In this document: piece after piece, positions 14,550 to 21,897 of the stretch | How positions within the stretch are numbered: position 1 is the first letter of the stretch | Layout: each line of letters begins with the position of its first letter | The notes under the pieces: generated by a model | What the model was told of the DNA's origin: nothing | Databases searched by the model: none | What the model saw: the letters and a program-made list of their open reading frames with translations, nothing else | Made by a program: the position numbers and the translations under genes | Source of the DNA: CAZIMM01 sp964540415 | GTDB taxonomy: Bacteria > Bacillota > Clostridia > Oscillospirales > Acutalibacteraceae | NCBI GenBank assembly: GCA_964540415.1 | Contig: CAZIMM010000019.1 | Coordinates: forward strand, 1-31,013 | DNA: 31,013 nucleotides | Direction of reading: 5' to 3'

Positions 14550-15419
14550 ATGAAGTTTTCTGTCAGTTCATACAGCTTTCAGCGTCTGCTCAACTCGGGA
14601 AAAACTACGCAAAGAGAGCTTGTTCGCACAGTGAGGGACATGGGCTTTGACGCAATCGAGTTCACCGGTCTCATGCCGGAAAACGGCGTCAGCGTTCAGG
14701 AATACGCGCAGGTGCTGCGCAACGAGTGTGACAAGCTTTCATTGCCTGTCGCAAATTACACAATCGGTGCGGATTTGCTCAACACCGAAAACGGACTGGA
14801 TGCCGAGGTGCAGAGGCTTTTCGGTGAGGTTGAAACAGCAAGAATTCTCGGCGCCGGCGGCATGAGGCATGATGCGACGGGCGGATATAAGGACGGCAGA
14901 AAATCGTTCATGACTTTTGACAGTGCACTTCCCGTTCTGGCCGAAGGCTGCCGAAAGGTTACTGAATACGCAAGCAAATTCGGCATCAAAACAATGGTTG
15001 AAAACCACGGCTATTTTTGTCAGGAGGCACTGCGGGTCGAAAAGCTAGTCGGTGCGGTTGACAATTCAAACTTCGGTTTGCTTCTCGACATGGGAAATTT
15101 CCTCTGTGCGGATGATGACCCTGAAAATGCATACGGCAGACTCGCACCTTTTGCAAAGCATATCCATGCAAAGGATTTTCATGTCAAAAGCGGCTCGGAG
15201 CCTTCTCCGGGTGAGGGCTTTTTCACTTCACGTTCCGGCAACTATCTTCGCGGAGCGATTATCGGCCACGGCAATGTTCCGGTTTATCAATGTCTGCGGA
15301 TTCTTGCCGCAAATGGCTATGACGGCTATGTCAGCATTGAGTTTGAAGGCATGGAGGACAACATGAAAGCAATTGAAATCGGTTTGAAAAACCTGAAATA
15401 CTACTCTTCAATAATCTGA
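14550..15419 (+). CDS. Sugar phosphate isomerase/epimerase (xylose isomerase-like TIM barrel), second of a pair
   Basis: A 289-residue TIM-barrel protein of the same superfamily as its upstream neighbour but clearly diverged. Elements include MGFDAIEFTGLMPENG, GGMRHDATGG, TMVENHGYF (metal Glu), LLLDMGNF (metal Asp), HIHAKDFH (His pair) and the end YDGYVSIEFEGMED. The function is again sugar or inositol isomerisation/epimerisation, with unknown substrate. The ATG at 14550 is 12 bases from GGGAGG (14532-14537); an ATG at 14539 is out of frame. A perfect 15-base-pair terminator follows, so this closes the two-gene unit. Confidence 0.85.
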   Translation: MKFSVSSYSFQRLLNSGKTTQRELVRTVRDMGFDAIEFTGLMPENGVSVQEYAQVLRNECDKLSLPVANYTIGADLLNTENGLDAEVQRLFGEVETARILGAGGMRHDATGGYKDGRKSFMTFDSALPVLAEGCRKVTEYASKFGIKTMVENHGYFCQEALRVEKLVGAVDNSNFGLLLDMGNFLCADDDPENAYGRLAPFAKHIHAKDFHVKSGSEPSPGEGFFTSRSGNYLRGAIIGHGNVPVYQCLRILAANGYDGYVSIEFEGMEDNMKAIEIGLKNLKYYSSII

Positions 15420-15447
15420 GAAATAGAAATACTTTACAAACTTTTTT

Positions 15448-15486
15448 GCGCCCCATTTTTCAGAATATGAAAAATGGGGCGCTTTT
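15448..15486. terminator. Strong Rho-independent terminator
   Basis: GCGCCCCATTTTTCA (15448-15462) pairs perfectly over 15 bases with 15468-15482 around a GAATA loop, followed by four T. Seven bases upstream there is a T-rich run as well. Confidence 0.9.
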
Positions 15487-15584
15487 GTAATAAAGTTGAA
15501 ATTTATGTTGTGCAATTTAGACAATTGTTTATGGCAAAATATGCAGGAAATATGGAAGGCAAATGATTTCATAAAAGGTGCGTC

Positions 15585-15601
15585 TTGTGCAATATGCACA
15601 A
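15585..15601. repeat. Perfect inverted repeat, operator-like, with two further half-site copies
   Basis: TTGTGCAATATGCACAA is a 7-base perfect inverted repeat around ATA. The half-site TTGTGCA recurs at 15508-15514 and 15618-15624, the last just upstream of the -35 box of the small-ORF promoter. This arrangement suggests binding sites of a dimeric regulator. The regulator is unknown. Confidence 0.5.
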
Positions 15602-15631
15602 ACACAAGTACATCGGTTTGTGCATTATGTC

Positions 15632-15660
15632 TTGACAAATTTTGTAATCGGGTGTACAAT
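15632..15660 (+). promoter_or_regulatory. Strong promoter of the small ORF/RNA unit
   Basis: A perfect TTGACA (15632-15637) and TACAAT (15655-15660) are separated by 17 bases. The expected start (about 15667) is 25 bases before the small ORF's ATG. Confidence 0.8.
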
Positions 15661-15691
15661 ACAGCTATCAAAACAAAGGGAGGCGAGCAAA

Positions 15692-15826
15692 ATGCTCGAG
15701 AAAGATCTGATCAAAATTGAAATGGAGCTCATCAATGAACTGCAAGCGGAAAAGAAGTTCACTCTGCATACTTTTATCCAGGGATTGAAGCTCAGCGCTA
15801 TTACACGGGCATTTCGCGGAGTATGA
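15692..15826 (+). CDS. Small protein of 44 residues, unknown function
   Basis: The ATG at 15692 has GGGAGG (15679-15684) seven bases upstream and lies directly behind a consensus promoter. The peptide starts MLEKDLIKIEMELINELQAE, probably an amphipathic acidic helix, and ends ITRAFRGV with a basic tail. It has no obvious signal peptide and no cysteine. I do not recognise it. A predicted folded RNA begins five bases after the stop codon, followed by a terminator, so the transcript would be about 290 nt. It may be a genuine small protein, a leader peptide or part of a dual-function RNA. The next gene is an FAD-dependent oxidoreductase beyond the terminator. Confidence 0.6.
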   Translation: MLEKDLIKIEMELINELQAEKKFTLHTFIQGLKLSAITRAFRGV

Positions 15827-15831
15827 CGCCA

Positions 15832-15908
15832 GAAGTATTCCGTCGGTAAACCGAAAGGTTTCCAATGCGCCAAGATGTAAGCGGCGGAAAGATTCCTCCG
15901 CATACTTC
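15832..15908 (+). ncRNA. Predicted three-way-junction RNA structure downstream of the small ORF
   Basis: Three helices can be drawn by hand. P1 is GAAGTAT (15832-15838) with ATACTTC (15902-15908), seven perfect pairs. P2 is AAACC-GAAA-GGTTT (15848-15861), a stem capped by a GNRA tetraloop. P3 is GCGGCGGAA-AGA-TTCCTCCGC (15881-15901), nine positions with one C-U mismatch, directly abutting the 3' arm of P1. The single-stranded joiner 15862-15880 lies between P2 and P3. No known riboswitch or ribozyme core was recognised. Confidence 0.45.
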
Positions 15909-15923
15909 ATTAATATACAGCGC

Positions 15924-15959
15924 GGACCGCAGCCGAAAGACTGCGGTCCATTTCTTTTT
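15924..15959 (+). terminator. Terminator of the small ORF/RNA unit
   Basis: GGACCGCAG (15924-15932) pairs perfectly with CTGCGGTCC (15941-15949), with an 8-base loop, followed by the T-rich ATTTCTTTTT. It lies 15 bases after the predicted junction RNA. Confidence 0.85.
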
Positions 15960-16000
15960 AAAGCGAATAATAAAAAACTTCTTGAAAACATTAAAACATA

Positions 16001-16029
16001 TGGAAAGAGATGGCATTGTATGATATACT
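16001..16029 (+). promoter_or_regulatory. Possible promoter of the FAD-dependent oxidoreductase gene
   Basis: TGGAAA (16001-16006) and TATACT (16024-16029) are 17 bases apart. The -35 box matches only four of six positions, so this is tentative. It is the best candidate between the upstream terminator and the start codon. Confidence 0.4.
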
Positions 16030-16053
16030 TGTGTATGGAAAGGCGGTGCTGTT

Positions 16054-17304
16054 ATGAAAACATATGACATTGTTGTTGTCGGCGGAGGTTTCGCGGGTGT
16101 CGGTGCCGCGATTTCTGCCGCGCGTGAGGGAAAAAGCGTTTTGCTCATTGAACAGTCGGGGTCTCTCGGCGGCGCCGCGAGCAACTGCCTTGTTATGCCG
16201 TTTATGGAATACTGGACATATCCGGACGGCACTAAGGAAAGGCTTTTCCTTGTTCGGGGAATATTTGAAGAAATTATGGATAAGCTCCGCAAAGCCGGTA
16301 TGGCTGAAGATACTGCCTTTAATAGCGAATTCCTGAAAATTCTGCTTGACAGAATGATGAATGAATACGGAGTGCAGGTTCTTTTCCATACAACGGTAAC
16401 CGGTGCGGTCAAGGTCGGCAGACAGCTTCGTGAGGTGAGCGTTGCAACGGTTGCGGGAGTGATGAACTTTGGCGCAAAAATTTTCATTGACGCAACAGGA
16501 GATGCAAATCTGTGCGCTTTGTCCGGGTGTGACTTTATGCTCGGACGGAAGTCGGACAGTTTGTGCCAGCCGATGACACTTTGCTTTCGCCTGTCGGGAG
16601 TTTCGTGGGACAAAATGCTTTCGGAGCGCGATGCCATGCAGAAGCTGTATGAACAATACCGTTCGGACGGAAAAATCAAAAATCCGCGAGAGAATATCCT
16701 CCTTTTCAAAACACTTGATAAAAACGTCATTCATTTCAATTCAACAAGGGTTGTGAAACTCAACCCGACCGATCCTTTTGAACTGAGCCGTGCTGAGGTT
16801 GAGGCCCGTGAGCAGATGGCGGAGCTTGTCGGGTTCTTGAAAGAAAACGTCAGTGCCTTTGCAGACGCGCAGATTGTTTCAAGTGCGTCATCAATCGGCG
16901 TGCGCGAGAGCCGTATGGTTGTCGGCGAACATATTCTGACCGGTGATGAGCTTATTGCAACGTTGAAGTTTGACGATGCGGTAGCTGCCGGCAATTATGA
17001 TATTGACATACATAACCCCGAGGGCAGCGGAACATCGCATTATTATTTTCAGCGTGGAACTTATTACACAATACCTTACAGGAGCCTTGTTGCAAAAGAC
17101 TTGGACAATATGCTGGTTGCAGGCAGGTGCATTTCCTGCGACCATGAGGCGCAGGCGTCAATCAGAATTATGCCTATATGCTGTGCAACGGGTGAGGCTG
17201 CGGGTGTCGGCGCGTCGGTTGCCGTGTCGGATTGCTGCGCGGCAAAATATGCCGATATATCAAAAATTCAAAGCACACTCAAAAAGCATGGGGTCTTCTT
17301 TTAA
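16054..17304 (+). CDS. FAD-dependent oxidoreductase
   Basis: A 416-residue flavoprotein of the FAD_oxidored type. The dinucleotide-binding loop VVGGGFAGVGAA (Gly10, Gly12, Gly15) is followed by LLIEQSGSLGGAASN. ATGDAN near residue 148 and a C-terminal NMLVAGRCISCDHEAQA with MPICCATGEAAG complete the FAD-binding signature. Members oxidise or reduce small organic substrates, and the substrate of this one is unknown. A Cys-rich segment near the C-terminus (ISCD, ICCA, DCCA) is notable but does not form a clear Fe-S motif. The ATG follows AAAGGCGG at acceptable spacing. It lies 119 bases upstream of the radical SAM gene on the same strand, and the two may be co-transcribed. Confidence 0.85.
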   Translation: MKTYDIVVVGGGFAGVGAAISAAREGKSVLLIEQSGSLGGAASNCLVMPFMEYWTYPDGTKERLFLVRGIFEEIMDKLRKAGMAEDTAFNSEFLKILLDRMMNEYGVQVLFHTTVTGAVKVGRQLREVSVATVAGVMNFGAKIFIDATGDANLCALSGCDFMLGRKSDSLCQPMTLCFRLSGVSWDKMLSERDAMQKLYEQYRSDGKIKNPRENILLFKTLDKNVIHFNSTRVVKLNPTDPFELSRAEVEAREQMAELVGFLKENVSAFADAQIVSSASSIGVRESRMVVGEHILTGDELIATLKFDDAVAAGNYDIDIHNPEGSGTSHYYFQRGTYYTIPYRSLVAKDLDNMLVAGRCISCDHEAQASIRIMPICCATGEAAGVGASVAVSDCCAAKYADISKIQSTLKKHGVFF

Positions 17305-17423
17305 CTGCCGCATGCAAAAAAGCAATAAAACTTATGATGAAACAGCTTCGGCAATGACAAGGCACGACTTTTGCGTCGGGAACTCATTGCGGGCGGGAAT
17401 ATGATTCTTTGTCGGAGGCTTCT

Positions 17424-18290
17424 ATGCATTTCGTCAATGCAAAGGGAATATTGTCATCCAAAAACGGAATGAATACTTACCGCGGATGTACGCACGGCTG
17501 TATTTACTGCGACAGCCGAAGTACCTGCTATCAGATGAATCATGCTTTTGAGGATGTTGAGGTCAAACAAAACGCTCCGCTTCTTCTGGAGGACGCACTG
17601 TGCCGCAAGCGAAAGCGGTGTATGGTCGGCACCGGCTCAATGTGCGATCCTTATATGCATTGTGAGGCAAAGCTGGGGCTGACCCGCAAATGTCTCGAAA
17701 TAATTTGCCGCTACGGCTTCGGTGCAAGCGTAATAACAAAATCCGACCTTGTTCTGCGGGATCTTGATCTGCTCAAGCGCATCAATGAAAACGCAAAATG
17801 CGTCGTGCAGATGACCCTCACAACCTTTGACGAAACACTGTGCAAAACGCTCGAGCCGAATGTCTGCACGACAAAGCGCCGTTTTGAGACCCTTGAAATT
17901 CTGCGGAACAACGGTATACCGACCGTCGTATGGTTTTCTCCTGTTTTGCCTTTTATCAACGACAGTGAGGAAAATCTGCGCGGGATTCTCGATTATTGCT
18001 TCACTGCCGGAGTGAAGGGAATCATCTGCTTCGGCATTGGTGTGACCCTGCGTGACGGAGACCGCGAATACTTCTATTCGGCGCTGGAAAAACACTTCCC
18101 GGGACTCAGACAAAAATATGTGCGCAAATTCGGCTTGTCCTATGAATGCTTAAGCGACAATAACAGCGCTTTGATGAAGATATTTCATGCAGAGTGCGAG
18201 GCACACGGAGTAATGCACAACGCAGATGAAATTTTCGCATATCTTAACGACCTTCCGGACAGTCTTCCGGGGCAGTTAAGCTTGTTTTGA
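17424..18290 (+). CDS. SPL-family radical SAM protein
   Basis: A 288-residue radical SAM protein. The cluster motif CTHGCIYC (Cys22, Cys26, Cys29) is followed by DSRSTCY, a Cys pattern typical of the spore photoproduct lyase-like/Rv2578c group. GTGSMCDPYM and ASVITKSDLVLRDLDLL are also hallmarks of that group. True SplB repairs thymine dimers in spore DNA; members of this wider family are mostly uncharacterised, so repair should not be assumed. The ATG at 17424 is preceded by GGAGG (17414-17418). An upstream TTG at 17409 is possible but lacks a ribosome site. The 151 bases after the stop codon hold a small CGGAA/TTCCG hairpin but no clear terminator. Confidence 0.85.
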   Translation: MHFVNAKGILSSKNGMNTYRGCTHGCIYCDSRSTCYQMNHAFEDVEVKQNAPLLLEDALCRKRKRCMVGTGSMCDPYMHCEAKLGLTRKCLEIICRYGFGASVITKSDLVLRDLDLLKRINENAKCVVQMTLTTFDETLCKTLEPNVCTTKRRFETLEILRNNGIPTVVWFSPVLPFINDSEENLRGILDYCFTAGVKGIICFGIGVTLRDGDREYFYSALEKHFPGLRQKYVRKFGLSYECLSDNNSALMKIFHAECEAHGVMHNADEIFAYLNDLPDSLPGQLSLF

Positions 18291-18441
18291 ACGGAACATA
18301 ATTCCGATGTATTTGAAGATTTTTTGTGCATCAGAGAGCTTTTGCAGAAAAGGGTGAGAAACGAAAACTTAATGTGAATATATTTTAGAATAGTTTATAC
18401 AGATGTTTTTTCGAAGAACATATTTTGAAAAGAGTGATAAA

Positions 18442-19323
18442 ATGGACACAATCAAAACAACCGGGTTGACCAAGTTTTACGGAAAGGCGAGGGGAATTAT
18501 TGACCTTGACCTGTCTGTGAAAGAAGGCGAATTTTTCGGCTTTATCGGACCGAACGGTGCGGGCAAAAGCACAACTATCCGTACACTTCTCGGGCTTATT
18601 GCACCGACAAAAGGCAGCGCCGAGATTTTCGGCAAGGATATTGGAAAAAATAAATGCGAGATTCTTTCAGATGTCGGATATCTTCCTTCTGAGGCAGTTT
18701 TCTATTCGGGTATGAAGGTATCGGAGCTGCTGAAGCTTTCCGCGAATCTCCGAAAAGCCGATTGCTCTGCTGAATCGCGCAAGCTGTGCGAGAGATTGCA
18801 GCTTGACACCTCCCGTAAGGTTGATGAACTCTCTTTCGGCAACCGAAAAAAAGTTGGCATTGTCTGTGCCTTGCAGCACCGACCGAAGCTTCTCATCCTC
18901 GACGAACCGACGAGCGGGCTTGACCCGCTGATGCAAAGAGAGTTTTACACAATTCTGCGCGAAAGAAACACAGAGGGCGCAACGGTGTTTCTTTCTTCTC
19001 ACGTTCTTTCGGAAATCCAGCGCAACTGTCAAAAAGCCGCCATTATCCGTGAGGGCAAACTGATAGCCTGCGACAGCGTAGATGCACTCTCAAAAACAAA
19101 TGCCAAGCGGGTTACGCTTCACGGTGATTTTAATATGAACAAATTGACCGGTATCCGCGATTTGCAGAAAACGCACGACGGTGTCAGCTTCCTTTACAGC
19201 GGAGATATTAACGAGTTGATTCAATTTTTGTCAAACGGCGTGCTGACCGACCTTTCCATCACGGAGCCGGACCTTGAAGAAATCTTTATGCACTATTATC
19301 TTGATGGAGGTGAAGCGAAATGA
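18442..19323 (+). CDS. ABC transporter ATP-binding protein (ABC-2 exporter type)
   Basis: A 293-residue ATPase. Walker A is GPNGAGKST (residues 36-44), Walker B is LLILDEPTSGLDP near 150, and the switch His is in LSSHVLSE. The signature motif reads ELSFGNRKK rather than LSGGQ, a variant seen in some DrrA/CcmA-type exporters. A C-terminal domain of about 80 residues follows the NBD, as usual in that group. It energises the membrane partner encoded next, whose start overlaps its stop by four bases (ATGA). The ATG at 18442 has only a weak AAGAGTG site; 13 codons upstream are open but have no better start. Substrate is unknown. Confidence 0.92.
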   Translation: MDTIKTTGLTKFYGKARGIIDLDLSVKEGEFFGFIGPNGAGKSTTIRTLLGLIAPTKGSAEIFGKDIGKNKCEILSDVGYLPSEAVFYSGMKVSELLKLSANLRKADCSAESRKLCERLQLDTSRKVDELSFGNRKKVGIVCALQHRPKLLILDEPTSGLDPLMQREFYTILRERNTEGATVFLSSHVLSEIQRNCQKAAIIREGKLIACDSVDALSKTNAKRVTLHGDFNMNKLTGIRDLQKTHDGVSFLYSGDINELIQFLSNGVLTDLSITEPDLEEIFMHYYLDGGEAK

Positions 19324-20108
19324 CAATTCTAAAACATGAAATAAGGCAGGGCTTTAAGTCTTTTGTCATATGGGGTGCTTCAATTGCGTTCTTGCTGATT
19401 ATATGCGTTTTCATGTTTCCTCAAATGAAGAGCGAAATGTCGGAAGTCAGCGATATGTTTGCTTCAATGGGCTCGTTTACCGCCGCCTTCGGTATGGACA
19501 AAATAAACTTCGGCTCACTCATCGGGTTTTATGCTGTGGAATGCGGCAACATTCTGGGACTCGGCGGCGCATTCTATGCCGCTCTGATTGCGGTCGGCTC
19601 ACTTGCGAAGGAAGAAAAAGAACATACTGCCGAATTCCTTCTCACGCACCCGGTCAGCCGTGTGAAGATAATCACCGAAAAGCTCACAGCCTTACTGCTG
19701 CAAATTGTTGTGATGAATGTGATAATCTGGCTGCTTTCGATTGCATCGGTTGCTCTCATTGACGAAAGCATTCCGTGGAAGGAAATGAATCTGCTCCACC
19801 TGGCTTATCTTCTGATGCAGATTGAGATTGCGGGCATCTGCTTCGGAATATCTGCATTTCTTCGCCGCGGAAGCATCGGCATCGGTCTCGGAATTGCAGC
19901 AATGATGTATTTTCTGAACATAATTGCAAATATATCCGAAAGCGCCGAATTTCTCAAATATATTACACCATTCGGTTACACTGAGGGAGCGGATATTGTT
20001 GCGAACGGAAGTCTTGACACCGGGATGGTGCTCGCGGGTGCTGCCTTCACAGCCGTCGGTATTGCGGCGGCGTATATAATGTTCAGCAAAAAGGATATCG
20101 TGGGGTAA
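19320..20108 (+). CDS. ABC-2 type transporter permease
   Basis: A 262-residue membrane protein with about six transmembrane helices: residues 15-33, 68-90, 118-140, 155-178, 181-203 and 236-254. A cytoplasmic EEKEHTAEFLLTHPVSR segment between helices 2 and 3 is typical of ABC-2 permeases and probably forms the coupling helix that contacts the ATPase. It forms the membrane part of the exporter with the preceding ATP-binding protein, with a 4-base overlap indicating coupled translation. Such pairs often export antibiotics, lipids or peptides; nothing here tells which. A strong terminator follows. Confidence 0.9.
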   Translation: MTILKHEIRQGFKSFVIWGASIAFLLIICVFMFPQMKSEMSEVSDMFASMGSFTAAFGMDKINFGSLIGFYAVECGNILGLGGAFYAALIAVGSLAKEEKEHTAEFLLTHPVSRVKIITEKLTALLLQIVVMNVIIWLLSIASVALIDESIPWKEMNLLHLAYLLMQIEIAGICFGISAFLRRGSIGIGLGIAAMMYFLNIIANISESAEFLKYITPFGYTEGADIVANGSLDTGMVLAGAAFTAVGIAAAYIMFSKKDIVG

Positions 20109-20130
20109 ATAATCAAAACGCCGAATCAAA

Positions 20131-20176
20131 ACCGCGAGGCAGGGGAGAAATCCTCTGCCTCGCGGTAAATGTTTTT
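20131..20176. terminator. Strong terminator between the convergent exporter and cupin operons
   Basis: A 16-pair stem, 20131-20146 against 20151-20166 with one G-U pair and a GAAA loop, begins ACCGCGAGGCAG and ends CTGCCTCGCGGT. On the plus strand AAATGTTTTT follows; on the minus strand TTTTG follows. It likely serves both directions. Confidence 0.88.
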
Positions 20177-20189
20177 ATTCCAAAATCGG

Positions 20190-20537
20190 TCACACCGTAT
20201 ATGTTCCGCCCGTATTGTCCTTATTCAGTGTGCCCTCAGCCTCAATCAGCAGACATTTGACCAACGTTTTGCACACGGGTCTGTGAAGTGTTCCTTTTGG
20301 GATGATAATAAAATCCCCCTCACAAACATGCGTCAGCTCGTCCTCAAATTCAATGTCAAATTCGCCCTCAATGCAATAAAACATCTCGTCGGAGTCTTCG
20401 TGAACATGAAAATCCAGCGTTCTGTTCTCTGCCTGCAAGACATTGAGCATATGGTTGTTCAGCGTCCCAACGCATTGATATTTGAAAAGCTCGCCGACGG
20501 AATCGGCTTTTTCTTTTAAATTGACTTTTTTAATCAT
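20190..20537 (-). CDS. Cupin-domain protein
   Basis: A 115-residue small cupin. The metal-binding motifs are partly visible: HVHEDSDEMFYCIEGEFDIEFE (motif 1, His-x-His with Glu) and GDFIIIPKGTLHRP (motif 2). Single-domain cupins of this size bind metal or small ligands and may be isomerases, sensors or enzymes; the role is not deducible. It is the last gene of a three-gene minus-strand operon behind DUF3795-like and DUF3788-like genes, and AGGTG precedes the ATG at seven bases. Confidence 0.88.
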   Translation of the reverse strand: MIKKVNLKEKADSVGELFKYQCVGTLNNHMLNVLQAENRTLDFHVHEDSDEMFYCIEGEFDIEFEDELTHVCEGDFIIIPKGTLHRPVCKTLVKCLLIEAEGTLNKDNTGGTYTV

Positions 20538-20576
20538 ACTTTGACACCTGTTTTTATAACTGCAAATATGCAGGAT

Positions 20577-21134
20577 TTATTTTGCTTTCGTTTGCTTTTT
20601 ATTCAGCTTCAGCGTAACGCCGCGCTGCTCAGCCATATCCTCAAAATGCTTCCGGGCAATTGCCGCTTTTTCTTTTGGGGTTGCGTCCGCCTGAATTTCG
20701 TATTCGATTTTGTTCATAACTGTTTTCAAATCGGACAGCTCCGAAAGGTTCGCCGCAAGGCAAAAAAATGTCTTATGCCGTCCGTCGTTGCAGCTGTTCA
20801 GAAGCTTTTGCAGCAACGTGGCTTTTTCCTCAAGCACGGCATGATAGGACGCGATGCCGTCTTCCTTCATCTTTTGCATGTCACCGAGCTGACGGCGGTG
20901 TGTGATGAAGGAATCATACTGCTCGATATTATTGTATCTTTCGCAAGGATATTCACCGCATTCACAGCAGTATGAGATTTTTCCGTGTTCAAGGCTGCAC
21001 CGTGCAATGGAGCAGCCTTGATTTTCGTCTCCGCCGCCGCAACCGGGGCAGTATCCGTCAAGCTTCATTGAGCACAAGGCGCAGTTCAGCCCGCACAGAG
21101 AAAACTGCAAATCGTTTCTGACAAAATGTTTCAT
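20577..21134 (-). CDS. DUF3795-like cysteine-rich protein
   Basis: A 185-residue protein with a Cys-rich N-terminus: SLCGLNCALCSMKLDGYCPG, then CGGGDENQGCSIARCSLEHG and CCECGEYPCERYN. The CGLxCxxC start and the spaced Cys pairs are typical of DUF3795, a family thought to bind metal, perhaps zinc. The rest (residues 75-185) is helical and charged. Function is unknown. AAGGAG is nine bases before the ATG, and the gene begins 14 bases after the DUF3788-like stop, so they are co-transcribed. Confidence 0.85.
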   Translation of the reverse strand: MKHFVRNDLQFSLCGLNCALCSMKLDGYCPGCGGGDENQGCSIARCSLEHGKISYCCECGEYPCERYNNIEQYDSFITHRRQLGDMQKMKEDGIASYHAVLEEKATLLQKLLNSCNDGRHKTFFCLAANLSELSDLKTVMNKIEYEIQADATPKEKAAIARKHFEDMAEQRGVTLKLNKKQTKAK

Positions 21135-21148
21135 CGGATATAATCTCC

Positions 21149-21586
21149 TTATGCGGTGCGCTCCGATTTCGCGCTTCTGCGGATATGAATAATCGTCAGC
21201 AAATCCTCATATTTAGCATCTTTTTCTCTCTGATCAAACACCATCCATCTTTGACCCATGCCTTCCTGTGTGCCGTTATAGATTGTCTGCATCTCTTCGG
21301 ACATCTTCGGCAATAAAGCCTCGACGCGCTCCTTTTCATTTTGACCGACCACGATGAGAACATTGAAAAATCCGGGATTAGGATAAAGCCTGCACAGGGT
21401 TTTGCCTGCTTTATAAAACCTTACGTTCCAGCCGGGAAGCCTGTTGTCTCCGCTGAATGCAATTTCCGAATATGCCTCATATTTGTTTTGCATATAACTG
21501 CACAGCTCATCAAACAGGGGATTGCCTATGTACCCGGAGAGTTCTATAAGATTGGGTTTGTATGATTTGTCGGTTATACTTATCAA
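21149..21586 (-). CDS. DUF3788-like protein
   Basis: A protein of about 145 residues. The core LPGWNVRFYKAGKTLCRLYP followed by GFFNVLIVVGQNEKE matches DUF3788, a small family of unknown function found in Firmicutes and Bacteroidetes. The TTG at 21586 is chosen because GAGGTG on the minus strand ends seven bases before it; a GTG at 21601 is in frame but has only a poor site. It is the first gene of the minus-strand operon and lies about 20 bases from the transcription start predicted by a good promoter. Confidence 0.78.
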   Translation of the reverse strand: MISITDKSYKPNLIELSGYIGNPLFDELCSYMQNKYEAYSEIAFSGDNRLPGWNVRFYKAGKTLCRLYPNPGFFNVLIVVGQNEKERVEALLPKMSEEMQTIYNGTQEGMGQRWMVFDQREKDAKYEDLLTIIHIRRSAKSERTA

Positions 21587-21613
21587 TTGCCCGCACCTCA
21601 CTTCTTGAAAAGC

Positions 21614-21642
21614 ATTATAACATTTTGTTTATTAAAATGCAA
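21614..21642 (-). promoter_or_regulatory. Promoter of the DUF3788-DUF3795-cupin operon
   Basis: On the minus strand TTGCAT (21642-21637), a 17-base spacer and TATAAT (21619-21614) are seen, with TG one base before the -10 box giving an extended -10 element. Confidence 0.75.
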
Positions 21643-21862
21643 TTAATATATTAGCGCGCCGTGTGATGCTTGAGTTGAATCAACTGCGGCAACGCAAGCA
21701 GATCCTGTTGAAACCCGTCTCCCGGCAGCAATGTTCAAATACTTCATATCTTAAATAATACTGAACAAAATTACATGTTGCATTTAGTGGAATTCTGCAA
21801 TCCGGAATCCGGGTGAAATAAAAATATTTCTGTGAATATTTCGCTTTCGGTGTTTAAAGTAA

Positions 21863-21891
21863 TTGACAAAGCAGAAATATTCTGATACTAT
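21863..21891 (+). promoter_or_regulatory. Promoter of the symporter gene
   Basis: A consensus TTGACA (21863-21868) and TACTAT (21886-21891) are 17 bases apart. The start near 21898 would give a leader of about 378 nt before the symporter ATG. Confidence 0.65.
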
Positions 21892-21897
21892 TATGAA

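Noticed and set aside
15496..15720. ORF of 74 codons with a Cys-rich CAICTNTSTSVCALCLDKFC stretch that resembles a zinc finger
   Set aside because: It runs through the operator-like repeats and the consensus promoter and has no ribosome site; the cysteines come from the repeated TGTGCA sequence.
15832..15908. Resemblance of the GTAAACC-GAAA-GG region to a c-di-GMP (GEMM) riboswitch
   Set aside because: Some letters agree, but the conserved receptor parts and spacing of that class cannot be placed, so no class name was given.
15801..16730. Minus-strand ORFs of 309 and 247 codons opposite the FAD oxidoreductase
   Set aside because: Both are frames in the shadow of a clear FAD-binding protein with intact GxGxxG and C-terminal motifs.
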